Numbered from the stretch's first letter, positions 21,626 to 30,119 are shown. The stretch: 54,293 nt of DNA from Verrucomicrobiota bacterium (GCA_016871805.1 VHCG01000026.1:1-54293), one strand, 5' to 3'. Translations and numbers: made by a program. Notes: generated by a model not told the origin, from the letters alone.

Positions 21626-22534
21626 TCACCTCGGGGCGGGCGGCGTGACCGGCGCGGGGACCGCAGGAGTCACAACCGGCAGCGCTGCCGGAACCGGAGC
21701 AGGAGCCGGAATCGGAGCGGCCTCCGGAGTCAGGGTCGGCGCGGATCCCGACGACGCTGCGGCAGAGGCGCCTGACTTCGATGGGATCTTCAGCTTCTGC
21801 CCCACACGGATGTCGCTACTCTGAAGGCCATTCGCGTCGCGGATCGCCTTGACGCTGACGCCAAACTTCTTGGCGAGCCGGCCGAGGTTGTCACCCCCCT
21901 TGACCGTGTAGGCCTCGCCCCCCTTCGAAGGAGCCGCCTTGGTGGATTCGCGCCCCGACGGTGCCGCCTTCGTTTCGACCGGAGTCGCTTCGCCGGCCCC
22001 AGCCGGAAGGACGAGTTTCGCACCGATGGCGAGCTTGGCGAGGTTCTTGCCCGGGTTGGCGTCCTGAAGCTGCTTGAGGGTCACCCCGTTCTTCTTCGCG
22101 ATGATGAATCCAGAGTCGCCCTTCTGGACGACATACTCGGCACCCGAGGCGGTCGGAGGCGTCACCGGGGCGATGGGTGGCGGGGTCGTGGAGGTGGTCG
22201 TCATCGGATCGACCGGCGGCGGGACGGTGCCCGGAACGTTCGTGTTCGTCACAGGCTCGACCGGCGGCGGCACGACCTGGCCATTCGTCAGGCCGGCGTC
22301 CGCCATGGCCGGAGCATTCGTGTCCGTCACCACCGGTGGCGGGGTCGCAAGGGTGTCGGTCGGCGCAGGCGTCTGGGCCTGGTTCTCCTCCTTCTTGCAG
22401 CCGAGGAACAGGAAGCCACCCAGCACCACGACGTGGAGGGCGACAATGAAGGCCGCCATCTGGAACGTGGATTTGCTTCGGGCCTGCTGCTCCAGGAGGG
22501 AGCCCTGAGGAATCAATGGATTGGGAGTACTCAT
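21626..22534 (-). CDS. Membrane-anchored protein with two LysM domains
   Basis: A 302-residue protein beginning MSTPNPLIPQ. One hydrophobic segment (about 27-46) is followed directly by GCKKEE, so it could be a membrane anchor or, less likely, a long lipoprotein signal. A Pro/Thr/Val-rich linker (about 50-130, with repeated VPPPV-type units) leads to two LysM domains, near 133-177 (YVVQKGDSGFIIAKKNGV) and 208-251 (YTVKGGDNLGRLAKKFGV). The C-terminus is again Ala/Pro-rich. LysM domains bind peptidoglycan glycans, so it may act in wall positioning. It occupies the place where murD is found in most clusters, between mraY and ftsW. Confidence 0.85.
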   Translation of the reverse strand: MSTPNPLIPQGSLLEQQARSKSTFQMAAFIVALHVVVLGGFLFLGCKKEENQAQTPAPTDTLATPPPVVTDTNAPAMADAGLTNGQVVPPPVEPVTNTNVPGTVPPPVDPMTTTSTTPPPIAPVTPPTASGAEYVVQKGDSGFIIAKKNGVTLKQLQDANPGKNLAKLAIGAKLVLPAGAGEATPVETKAAPSGRESTKAAPSKGGEAYTVKGGDNLGRLAKKFGVSVKAIRDANGLQSSDIRVGQKLKIPSKSGASAAASSGSAPTLTPEAAPIPAPAPVPAALPVVTPAVPAPVTPPAPR

Positions 22535-22659
22535 GGAATGGAAACGTCTGCTAGGGACACGCGTTGGTTTGAATCGAGATGACTCCGGAACGAACGGAAG
22601 GCCTCGGGCCTCCCCTCCACCCCGGGAAATTGAAATGGGACGCCGGAAACGAGGCGGAC

Positions 22660-22677
22660 CGGTTCCCAATGGAACCG
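22660..22677. repeat. Short perfect hairpin, 7 bp stem
   Basis: CGGTTCC, then CAAT, then GGAACCG: a perfect 7 bp inverted repeat with a four-base loop. On the minus strand no T-run follows, so it is not a standard intrinsic terminator. Confidence 0.5.
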
Positions 22678-22762
22678 ATCCCCATGTCCCGAGCCCGGAC
22701 GGCCGGAACGTGCCACCGACAGGATCCTCCTTGGATTCCATTCGCGAAGGGCATGCTCGCCA

Positions 22763-22813
22763 CCCCCCTTGCGGAGCTCATTAAACGGAACCCCTGCACC
22801 ACCGCAAGGGGGG
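22763..22813. repeat. Perfect 12 bp inverted repeat downstream of mraY
   Basis: CCCCCCTTGCGG at 22763-22774 and CCGCAAGGGGGG at 22802-22813 are exact reverse complements, separated by a 27 bp AT-richer loop. It lies about 95 bp after the mraY stop on the transcribed strand. It may stop or attenuate transcription between the two parts of the cluster, or protect the upstream mRNA from 3' decay. There is no T-run. Confidence 0.75.
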
Positions 22814-22908
22814 AGTGGACCGAACCCCACAACCGGTCGCGGTATCGCCGACCCGGACGGCCAGCGGGCCCCTTGGTGAGCTCTGGGACAATGCGCGGCA
22901 TATTGACG

Positions 22909-24030
22909 TTAACGGATCTTGAGGGTGCCCAACGCCGCGACGGCGCAGAACACGGCCACGATGTAGAACCGCATGACGATCTTGGACTCGGGCCACCCCA
23001 TCTTGCGGAAGTGGTGGTGAAGCGGGGACATCAAGAACAGACGCTCCCCCTGACCCCGGGTGCGGCGGGTGTATTTGAACCAGCCGACCTGGAGCATGAC
23101 GCTGACCGCTTCCGCGACGAACACCCCACCTGCGATCAGCAGGATGAACGGCTGGTGGATGAGCACCGCCATGATCCCGAGCGCCCCGCCGATCGCGAGC
23201 GATCCGGTGTCCCCCATGAACACCTCCGCCGGATGGCAGTTGAACCAGAGAAAACCCAGACTCGCCCCGATCAGCGCCGCGCACACCACCGTCAGTTCAC
23301 CGGCTCCTGTGACATGCGGGATCAGAAGGTAGGCGGCAAAGATCTTGTTGCCCGCCACATAGGTCATGATCAGGAAGACGAGGCTTGTGATCAGCGTGCA
23401 TCCGATCGCCAATCCATCCATCCCGTCCGTAAGGTTCACGGCATTTGAACTGCCCACGATCGCCAAGACCGAGAGGATCAGGCCAACCAATGGCACGCCT
23501 GTGAGGATGGGGTTCTTGAGGAACGGCACCTGAATCTCCATGACCAGAGGCTGGGTGGACGGGAGGCGCCACAGGTAGACGCTGATCGCCGCACCGAGGG
23601 CGACCTGCACGACCATCTTCATCCGGGACGAGGTCCCCTCGCTGTTCTGCCGCGTGACCTTGAGCCAGTCATCGTAGAACCCGAGGCCCGCCAGGACGAT
23701 CAGGGACAGCACCGTGACCAGGACCAGTGGGTTCCACCGGGCCCAGAGGAGCACCGTGAGGTCCAGGACCAGCACGATCAGGATTCCTCCCATCGTCGGA
23801 GTCCCCCGCTTGGCGAGGTCCGCCGCCGCGGCCGTCGCATCCTTCGCGCCGACATCCTTTGGACGATACTCCTGACGGAATCGGAGCCCGCGCAGCCAGT
23901 CGATGACATGCGGCCCGAGGACCATGCTGAGGATGAGGGCCGTGAGGGCCGCCCCGGCGCTGCGGAAGGTGATGTACTGGAACACCGTCCACGGCGCCTG
24001 CGGCAACATCTCGGGGAGGTGGTACAGCAT
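22909..24030 (-). CDS. mraY: Phospho-MurNAc-pentapeptide transferase MraY
   Basis: A 373-residue polytopic membrane enzyme that links UDP-MurNAc-pentapeptide to undecaprenyl phosphate to form lipid I. Signature stretches are KRGTPTMGGILIV, LGFYDDWLKV (the DD pair), SNAVNLTDGMDGLA, FMGDTGSLAIGG and SPLHHHFRKMGWPESKIV, the HHH motif that defines the MraY branch of this superfamily. Start ATG 24030 is one base from the murF stop, so both are surely read on one transcript. Confidence 0.97.
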   Translation of the reverse strand: MLYHLPEMLPQAPWTVFQYITFRSAGAALTALILSMVLGPHVIDWLRGLRFRQEYRPKDVGAKDATAAAADLAKRGTPTMGGILIVLVLDLTVLLWARWNPLVLVTVLSLIVLAGLGFYDDWLKVTRQNSEGTSSRMKMVVQVALGAAISVYLWRLPSTQPLVMEIQVPFLKNPILTGVPLVGLILSVLAIVGSSNAVNLTDGMDGLAIGCTLITSLVFLIMTYVAGNKIFAAYLLIPHVTGAGELTVVCAALIGASLGFLWFNCHPAEVFMGDTGSLAIGGALGIMAVLIHQPFILLIAGGVFVAEAVSVMLQVGWFKYTRRTRGQGERLFLMSPLHHHFRKMGWPESKIVMRFYIVAVFCAVAALGTLKIR

Positions 24031-24031
24031 G

Positions 24032-25450
24032 TCAGTTCAGCCCTCCCTGCCCCGTTGCCCCGCTGGGTCGAAGTTCCTGGACCAGACGATCGACCACCCG
24101 GTCGAGAGCGCTGGAGCGAGAGGCCTTCACCAGGAGGGCGTCGCCCGACTGGAGTTCACCGAGAAGAAGCCGCGTGGCGGAGTCGATGTCGCCGAAGGCA
24201 CGATCGGACTCCCGGCCCGAGCCCGCCACGGTGATGCCGGAGCGGCGTCCGACCGCCACGATCGGCCCTATGCCCAGCCGTGCCGCCGCGAGACCCACCT
24301 CGCGATGGGCCTCCTCGGTCGCCTCCCCCAGCTCCGCCATGTCTCCCAGCACCGCCCACCGGCGTCCCGCGCACGGGAGCTGCGCAAAGGTGTTCAGCGC
24401 CGCCAGCATCGAGTCCGCATTGGCGTTGTAGGAATCGTCCAGGATCCGGACGCCCGCCACCTCGCGACATGCGAGACGGCGGGACGCCGGACGAAAGGCA
24501 GCCAGGCCGTCGCGGGCGGCAGCGGGTTCCACCCCCAACTCGCACGACACCGCCAGTGCATAAAGCGCGTTGGGCACCGAATGACGGCCTGGCAAATTCA
24601 TCGAGAACAACCCGGACCAATCCGGGTGTGGGCACCGGACCCGGAAGGAGGTCGATGTCCAGTCCATGGAGACGATCTCGGCGGACCAGTCATTGGCCTC
24701 TCCGAATCCGACCCGGACGACACGTGCCTGCGTGCGCGCGGCGAGGGTCGACGCGAACGGCGAGTCCCCGTCGAGGAACAGCACCCCGCCCTCCGCCGCA
24801 CCAGGCAGCGCCTCGCCCACGGCCCCCTCCTCCCGGACCACCCCATCGAGATCCCCAAAGAACTCCAGATGCTCGCGACCGATGCTGGTGATCACTCCCA
24901 GACGCGGGGCGATCATCCGCACCAGCGGCGCCAGCTCACCCGGATGATTGGTGCCAGCCTCGAGGACCGCCGCTTCGTGCGACGAGTCCAGCGACAGCAG
25001 GGTCAACGGCACCCCGATGTCGTTGTTGAAGCTCGCCTCGCTCTTCAGGATGCGGAGACGGGATCCGGCCGCCGAGGCGATCAGCTCCTTCGTGGTCGTC
25101 TTGCCGTTGCTTCCGCCGACACAGAGGACCGGGAGTCCGAACCCCTGACGATAGGCCGCGGCCAGACGTCCCAAGGCCTGTCGCGTGTCATCCACCAGAA
25201 CCCGGGGAAGCCCGGCAAGGGCCATGGACTCACGGCTCCGACCGACGAGGGCCGAGACCCCAGCCCGACCGACAATCCCCGGCAGAAAATCGTGCGCATC
25301 AAAGCGGTCCCCCTTCAGCGCGACGAACAGATCGCCTTCCGCCACGTTTCGGGAGTCAGTCACCACGCGCCGGACCTCGATGGAGGGCGCCCCGTCCACC
25401 AGGGTGCCGCCAGAGGCGTCGACGACGAATTGCAGGGACCTCGGATCCAT
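24032..25450 (-). CDS. murF: UDP-MurNAc-tripeptide--D-Ala-D-Ala ligase MurF
   Basis: A 472-residue Mur ligase that adds D-Ala-D-Ala to the stem peptide in the cytoplasm. The N-terminal domain includes VTDSRNVAEGDLFVALKG, the MurE/MurF substrate domain. The ATP loop is GGSNGKTTTKELIA, and EASFNNDIGVPLTLL and EAGTNHPGELAPL follow. The last domain has ILDDSYNANADSM and VLGDMAELG, which identify MurF rather than MurE or MurD. It is the only Mur ligase gene in this cluster, and its partner enzyme Ddl is encoded further along. Confidence 0.95.
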   Translation of the reverse strand: MDPRSLQFVVDASGGTLVDGAPSIEVRRVVTDSRNVAEGDLFVALKGDRFDAHDFLPGIVGRAGVSALVGRSRESMALAGLPRVLVDDTRQALGRLAAAYRQGFGLPVLCVGGSNGKTTTKELIASAAGSRLRILKSEASFNNDIGVPLTLLSLDSSHEAAVLEAGTNHPGELAPLVRMIAPRLGVITSIGREHLEFFGDLDGVVREEGAVGEALPGAAEGGVLFLDGDSPFASTLAARTQARVVRVGFGEANDWSAEIVSMDWTSTSFRVRCPHPDWSGLFSMNLPGRHSVPNALYALAVSCELGVEPAAARDGLAAFRPASRRLACREVAGVRILDDSYNANADSMLAALNTFAQLPCAGRRWAVLGDMAELGEATEEAHREVGLAAARLGIGPIVAVGRRSGITVAGSGRESDRAFGDIDSATRLLLGELQSGDALLVKASRSSALDRVVDRLVQELRPSGATGQGGLN

Positions 25451-25472
25451 CAGGCCAGGGGAGAAATCGATT

Positions 25473-25553
25473 TCAGAACATGGCCGCCAGACAGAGCAGG
25501 CAGAGCAGCAGCTTCAGGTAGAAGGACCAGGGAATCGACAGGGTGAGTGTCAT
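25473..25553 (-). CDS. 26-residue hydrophobic ORF between ftsI and murF
   Basis: An ATG at 25553, four bases after the ftsI stop, opens a 26-codon frame that starts MTLTLSIPWSFYLKL and ends with a run of Leu, Cys and Ala before MF and TGA. It would form one short membrane segment. It ends 22 bp before the murF start, in the place where murE is usually found. No clear ribosome binding site is seen beyond a weak GAAG. It could be a real small membrane peptide of the divisome operon, or chance coding in a spacer. Confidence 0.4.
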   Translation of the reverse strand: MTLTLSIPWSFYLKLLLCLLCLAAMF

Positions 25554-25557
25554 GGCT

Positions 25558-27738
25558 TCAGGGGTTGGCGACGACGGCGGGAAGAGGTTTGAGGCCCGAG
25601 ACCCGGACGGCAGCCGAGTTGGTGGTCTGGATCGTGGGCATGAGCTTCAGGACATTGGCGACCTCCAGGGCGATCTGGCGGAACACCGGCGCCGCAGCCT
25701 TGCCGCCGTAGTACGATTTCCCCTCAGACTTGGGTTCGTCGACGGTGACGATGATGGCGGCCTCGGGATGGTCCATGGGGAAGAAACCGACGAAGGAGCC
25801 GAAGTAGTGCGAGGCGTCGTAGCCCCCGTTGACGAACTTCTTGGCTGTGCCGGTCTTGCCGGCGACCTCGAACTCCGCCAGCGCCGCCTGTCCCCCGGTC
25901 CCCTTCTCGACCGCGGCCCGCATCACGCCGACCATCTTCCTCGCGGTCTCAGAGCTCACCACTCTCCGCCCCTGGGGCGCGGGGAATTCGCGGACGAGCT
26001 GCCCGTCGGCCGTGCGCAGTTCACGGACCAGCCGGGGTGGGAGCAGGATGCCGTCGTTGGCAATGGCGGCAGCCGCCATCACCGACTGGAGCGGGGTCAC
26101 CCGGAGCCCGTAGCCGAACGGAAGCGAGCTGGGAGTCCATCCATCCCATGACGGGATCGTACCGCCCTTCTCGCCATGGGCGATGAACTGGTGGGTCACA
26201 TAGTTGGTCACCCCGGGGGCCACCCTCACCGGAACCCGTCGGTAGCCCACCGACTGCTCGCCACACTCGATGCCGGTCCGCGACAGGAACCCGAAGTCGC
26301 GGATGTACTGGACGAACCGATTGGTCGGCACGCGGAGCCCCAGCATCACCGCGCCGACGTTGCTGGACTGGGCAAACGCCTTCTCGACGGTCGCCTCGCC
26401 GATGTGATGCCCCTGGTCGTCCCGGATCACGCGCCGCGTCCCGGGCACGGTCCAGTGCCCGCCGTGGCAGTTGATGACCTCCCCGACCGAGGCCAATCCC
26501 TCGTTGAGCACCGCGGCATAGGTCAGGATCTTGAAGGTGGAACCGGGTTCGAAGGGCTCGTTGATCGCCCTGTTCTTGAACGCGGAGAGCGGATCCATCC
26601 CGGACCGGATCAGACGGGTGCTCCGGTCGTTCGGGTTGAAGGTGGGACGGTTCGCCAGGGCGAGGATGTCACCCGTGCGCGGACGGACGACGACCGCCGA
26701 GATCGCCAGCGGGTTGAGCCGCGCCACGGCCTCGTCCAGGGCCCGCTCGACCGCCTCCTGGATCTGGGCATCGAGCGTGAGGTGGACGTTCAGCCCATCC
26801 ACGGCGGCGATGTCGCGCTCCCGAAGCGGGACATATTCTCGCCCACCCACGGTCTGGCCCAGCACCACGCCATGCTTGCCCACGAGGGCCTCGTCGAAGC
26901 GCTGTTCGATCCCCTGCGCCCCACCGAGCTCGACCGGCACGTGGCGCTGCGACCTCGAGGCGACCGATTTGTTCGTCGTGAACCCCAGGACGTGGGCGGC
27001 CATGTGCTCGAACGGATAGCGGCGCTTCTCGAAATACTCCGGGTAGAGCCCGTTGGCCTTGCACTCGGTGACGTTGGTATCGACCAGTTTCGACGTCTTC
27101 TTGAGGGCCTTGAGGGCACCGGCCTTCCCGCGGCTGATGGACCATCGGGCCGGCAGGTTCCAGACTGGCGTGGACGCAACCTGCTCCCGGGCCCGGTCCA
27201 GCACGGCCCGACGCCGCGCGGCCAGCTCGTTCTCCGCATGGAACTTGTTGGTGCGCAGGGCGGCGAACAGGCGATCCCACACCTCGGGGGGAACATTCGT
27301 CGCCACCAGATTGTTCCGGTACGTACGCGGAACGACCTGCAGGTTGGTGGTGACGATCCCTCGATTGGTCAGGACCACCTGCTGGGTGGACTGGAAGTAG
27401 ACCGGCTTGAAACGGGCGACGAGCTCCTCCTCGGGAAGCTGCAGATGTGCCGCGGCGATCCGGGCGACATCGGTCGCGAAGGCACCCAACCGGACGGGAT
27501 CGGCCCGGATCTCAACCGTGGTCTGGGACTGCACGAGGACCGTGCCGTTGGCATCCCGGATCTCGCCCCGGCGCGCAGGGCGGATCCGCTTCACGTCCGG
27601 ATCGTTGGCGCTGAAGGGCGTGGGCTCCTGCGGACGCATCACCTGGACGTCAAACAGCCTCACCCCCACGACCATCAGCCCGGCCACGAGGAACCAGGTC
27701 AGCAGCCAGAGGTTGCGATGGGAGGCGGGGCGGATCAT
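25558..27738 (-). CDS. ftsI: Septal peptidoglycan transpeptidase FtsI (PBP3-like)
   Basis: A 726-residue class B penicillin-binding protein that cross-links septal peptidoglycan. A single membrane anchor lies near residues 9-28, followed by RRGEIRDANGTVLV, the start of the dimerisation domain. The transpeptidase domain has all three active-site motifs: S400-TFK in EPGSTFK, SSN at 458-460 and KTG at 628-630 in VAGKTGTAKK. It is longer than most FtsI proteins because of an insertion-rich N-terminal half (about 90-260). No PASTA domain is present. It follows the ftsL-like gene by four bases, which supports the septal rather than the elongation role. Confidence 0.94.
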   Translation of the reverse strand: MIRPASHRNLWLLTWFLVAGLMVVGVRLFDVQVMRPQEPTPFSANDPDVKRIRPARRGEIRDANGTVLVQSQTTVEIRADPVRLGAFATDVARIAAAHLQLPEEELVARFKPVYFQSTQQVVLTNRGIVTTNLQVVPRTYRNNLVATNVPPEVWDRLFAALRTNKFHAENELAARRRAVLDRAREQVASTPVWNLPARWSISRGKAGALKALKKTSKLVDTNVTECKANGLYPEYFEKRRYPFEHMAAHVLGFTTNKSVASRSQRHVPVELGGAQGIEQRFDEALVGKHGVVLGQTVGGREYVPLRERDIAAVDGLNVHLTLDAQIQEAVERALDEAVARLNPLAISAVVVRPRTGDILALANRPTFNPNDRSTRLIRSGMDPLSAFKNRAINEPFEPGSTFKILTYAAVLNEGLASVGEVINCHGGHWTVPGTRRVIRDDQGHHIGEATVEKAFAQSSNVGAVMLGLRVPTNRFVQYIRDFGFLSRTGIECGEQSVGYRRVPVRVAPGVTNYVTHQFIAHGEKGGTIPSWDGWTPSSLPFGYGLRVTPLQSVMAAAAIANDGILLPPRLVRELRTADGQLVREFPAPQGRRVVSSETARKMVGVMRAAVEKGTGGQAALAEFEVAGKTGTAKKFVNGGYDASHYFGSFVGFFPMDHPEAAIIVTVDEPKSEGKSYYGGKAAAPVFRQIALEVANVLKLMPTIQTTNSAAVRVSGLKPLPAVVANP

Positions 27739-27742
27739 CGGA

Positions 27743-28177
27743 TCAATGCCTGGACGTGGCGACCGGGAGATCGGACGGGCGAAGGTCTGACGCGGCGACC
27801 ATCGTGGTCGAAGGAACCACTCCGGGACCGGCCGGATGATTCGTGCGGAAGGGCGTCACAGGTTCCTTGATGAGCGGGATGACCAGACGCTGGCTCGCGG
27901 TCACATCCTGCAGCCCGAGGGCCATCGATTGGACGCGGCCGACCAGCACCTCCTTGCGCCGGGACCGCTCCATCTGGTCGCGCGCTTCACGGACCCGCTC
28001 CGACACCCAGCCGATCTCGCGCTCGATGGACTCGATCTGCTGCCCGAGGGCGTCGTGGGCGCGGCGCTGGGCGACATACCCAACCGTGAGCATGCCGATG
28101 AGGCCCACGAGGCCCACGACCACCGCCAGCCGATGCCATCGCAGCTCCACCGCCGCCCGTTTCTGGTTCTTTGCCAT
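27743..28177 (-). CDS. ftsL: FtsL-like divisome protein
   Basis: A 144-residue protein beginning MAKNQKRAAVELRWHRL. It has a short basic cytoplasmic part, one transmembrane segment near residues 16-35 (AVVVGLVGLIGMLTVGYVAQ), then a charged, heptad-like helix (about 37-75) rich in Arg, Glu and Gln. This is the topology of FtsL/FtsB proteins, whose sequences are poorly conserved. The C-terminal 60 residues look disordered. The identification rests on topology and on its place between rsmH and ftsI, both spaced by less than 15 bp. Confidence 0.75.
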   Translation of the reverse strand: MAKNQKRAAVELRWHRLAVVVGLVGLIGMLTVGYVAQRRAHDALGQQIESIEREIGWVSERVREARDQMERSRRKEVLVGRVQSMALGLQDVTASQRLVIPLIKEPVTPFRTNHPAGPGVVPSTTMVAASDLRPSDLPVATSRH

Positions 28178-28190
28178 GTCTGATATCTCC

Positions 28191-29126
28191 CTAGAGCGTC
28201 TCAAGGACACGGAGCTGCGCGCTCCGGGCCCGGGGGTTTGTCCGAATTTCCGCATCCGACGGCAGGATGGCCTTCCGGGTGACGAGAGACGCCCGAGCGG
28301 GCCGCGGGATCCGATAGTGCGGCAGGTCGGCATCCGCCCCCTCCACAAGATCGTAGTCCCGGCACTCCGCCCTCATGAACTCCCGGACCATCCGGTCCTC
28401 CAGCGAGTGGAAGGTGATGATGGCGAGCCGACCTCCCGGGGCCAGAATGTCGGTGGCGGAGCGGAGCCCGCGCTGCAGAGCCCCCAGCTCGTCGTTGGTC
28501 CGCATCCGGAGCGCCTGGAACACCCGGCTGGCCGGATGAATCCGCCGCCCGTTCCGGGGACAGACCCTTTCGACGGCATCGGCCAGCTGGCGGGTGGATT
28601 CGATGGGCCTCATGTCGCGTTCCCGAACCACGGCGCGGGCGATCCGCCTGGATTCACGCTCCTCACCCAGCTCCCAGAAAAGCGTGGCGAGCTCCCGTTC
28701 CGGGAGTCCGTTGACAAGATCGGCCGCCGTGAGCCCCTGCCGTCGGTCCATCCGCATGTCGAGGGGGCCGTCGACCTGGAAGCTGAACCCACGCGGACCC
28801 ACTTCGAGCTGGTGGGAGCTGACCCCAAGGTCGAGGAGCGCGCCATCGCAGCTGCCCGAAGGGATCCAGTCCGCCAGCTCGGAGAAGTTTCTCCGCTGGA
28901 TCTCGAACCGACCTGCAAAGGGTGCCAGACGTTCATTGGCTGTGGCCACGGCGTCCCCATCCTGGTCGCACGCATACAGGAAACCCGTCGGTGCACTCGC
29001 CTCCAATATCGCCGCGCTGTGCCCAGCCCCACCGCAGCATCCGTCGAAACAGCGTCCCCCGGCCCGGGGCCGGAGCGCCTCGATGACCTCCGGGAGGAGG
29101 ACCGATTGGTGGACGAATTCCGTCAC
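28191..29126 (-). CDS. rsmH: 16S rRNA m4C1402 methyltransferase RsmH (MraW)
   Basis: A 311-residue SAM methyltransferase acting on C1402 of 16S rRNA. It starts with VTEFVHQSVLLPEVIEAL, the conserved N-terminus of the family. The SAM site follows (CFDGCCGGAGHSAAIL), then LLDLGVSSHQLEVGPRGFSF and GPLDMRMDRRQGLTAADLVN. TFHSLEDRMVREFM is the family's late motif. The start is a GTG at 29126, chosen because GAGG stands eight bases before it and the conserved sequence begins there; the frame is open upstream but unconserved. Confidence 0.95.
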   Translation of the reverse strand: MTEFVHQSVLLPEVIEALRPRAGGRCFDGCCGGAGHSAAILEASAPTGFLYACDQDGDAVATANERLAPFAGRFEIQRRNFSELADWIPSGSCDGALLDLGVSSHQLEVGPRGFSFQVDGPLDMRMDRRQGLTAADLVNGLPERELATLFWELGEERESRRIARAVVRERDMRPIESTRQLADAVERVCPRNGRRIHPASRVFQALRMRTNDELGALQRGLRSATDILAPGGRLAIITFHSLEDRMVREFMRAECRDYDLVEGADADLPHYRIPRPARASLVTRKAILPSDAEIRTNPRARSAQLRVLETL

Positions 29127-29136
29127 GTTGCATACC

Positions 29137-29547
29137 TCAGTCACCGGAGACCACGAGTGTCGATTGGCGACGATTCCGAAGCCGGTTCCAGGCGTGGTCC
29201 TGGTCGTCGGCCTGGACCGGAACCCGGGCGGACTCATGCAGGAGCCGGGTGGACCGCGTCCCCCTTGCCACCGCCCCCTCCTCCAGATCGTTGCGGATCG
29301 GACGGACCTGCCGCAGCAGCACATCACGGGGCACAAGACTCCGGGTGGACTCCCGCTTCCGGTTCCGTCCGCCCAGCCAGCCGATCAACGCCGACACCGT
29401 TCGTCGCAGCACACCCGATCGGACCGCTGTCGCGGGGACCGGCCCGGAGGAGGCGAGAAAGATGGCCCCCGGACGGATCATCGCCGCCTGAATCGGGGAT
29501 TCCGACCTACGGGACGATCGCCCCAGGAATGAGAATATGCGTTTCAT
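29137..29547 (-). CDS. Basic hypothetical protein between mraZ and rsmH
   Basis: A frame of 136 residues from the ATG at 29547 (TTG at 29553 also possible). The product is strongly basic, with a start MKRIFSFLGRSSRRSESPIQ and no recognisable domain or membrane segment. Third codon positions are mostly G or C, like the neighbouring genes, and the stop falls within the rsmH ribosome binding region, which argues for a real gene in the operon. It is not a gene of the standard dcw set. The amino acid content is low in hydrophobic residues, so it could also be a chance frame. Confidence 0.5.
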   Translation of the reverse strand: MKRIFSFLGRSSRRSESPIQAAMIRPGAIFLASSGPVPATAVRSGVLRRTVSALIGWLGGRNRKRESTRSLVPRDVLLRQVRPIRNDLEEGAVARGTRSTRLLHESARVPVQADDQDHAWNRLRNRRQSTLVVSGD

Positions 29548-29594
29548 CTTCAATTCAGGTCCGGACAGGGTTCAGAGGGTGGGTTGGGGACGGT

Positions 29595-30119
29595 TCAGAC
29601 CAGCTGGGTGTAGGCATCGGCTGCCAGATCGGACTCGGCACGGGTGCAGATCTCGTGGAGCGACGGATCCCAGACCTCGAAATCGGCACCCGTGCCGACG
29701 AACAGGACCTCCTTCTGAAGCCCGATGGCGTCGGCCATCCGGACCGGAAGGACCAGTCGCCCCGAGGCGTCGAGCGCCATCGTGGTCGAGTTTCCGAAAA
29801 TGGCCCTCCGCAGGGCTCCCGCCCGGGCATCCCCCATGCCGGCCTTCTCCAGCTTCGAGAGGAGATCTTGGAACCGCCTCTGGGAGAGACCGTAGACGTA
29901 CGCATGATTGCGCCCCGCCGCCCGGTGCGGCCAGAGTACCAGCGTGAACAGTGTTCGAGGATCCGCAGGACGCCATTCGTTCGGGAATGCCACCCGCTTC
30001 TGGGCATCCAGCTTGTACGTGTACTGCCAGGTGAACGCCGGGAGCACGCCGTCGCTGCCTCGATCCAGGCTCCCCGCCCCGATCGATCCGGCATTGCTGT
30101 TGGACGCGTCTTCCGACAT
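29595..30119 (-). CDS. mraZ: Transcriptional regulator MraZ
   Basis: A 174-residue AbrB-like DNA-binding protein that controls the dcw cluster. Two SpoVT-AbrB-like half-repeats are visible: YTYKLDAQKRVAFPNEWR (about 33-50) and TTMALDASGRLVLPVRMADA (about 112-131), each with the Asp-x-x-x-R core. The first 25 residues form a polar Ser/Gly-rich extension that most MraZ proteins lack. It is the first gene of the minus-strand run. A set of regularly spaced repeats directly before its start is the likely binding site, so it probably represses its own operon. Confidence 0.93.
   Translation of the reverse strand: MSEDASNSNAGSIGAGSLDRGSDGVLPAFTWQYTYKLDAQKRVAFPNEWRPADPRTLFTLVLWPHRAAGRNHAYVYGLSQRRFQDLLSKLEKAGMGDARAGALRRAIFGNSTTMALDASGRLVLPVRMADAIGLQKEVLFVGTGADFEVWDPSLHEICTRAESDLAADAYTQLV

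Larger units (their letters stand above)
22535..22908. other. 374 bp non-coding gap inside the dcw cluster
   Basis: Neither strand holds a convincing gene: the open frames here have no domain-like pattern. The gap contains two inverted repeats (listed separately). It splits an otherwise closely packed cluster between mraY and the LysM gene, so it may hold an internal promoter, a terminator or an RNA structure. Confidence 0.6.

Noticed and set aside
22551..22901. Minus-strand frames of 116 and 99 residues in the gap after mraY
   Set aside because: They read through both inverted repeats, lack domain-like sequence and have no ribosome binding site; the gap is better seen as non-coding.
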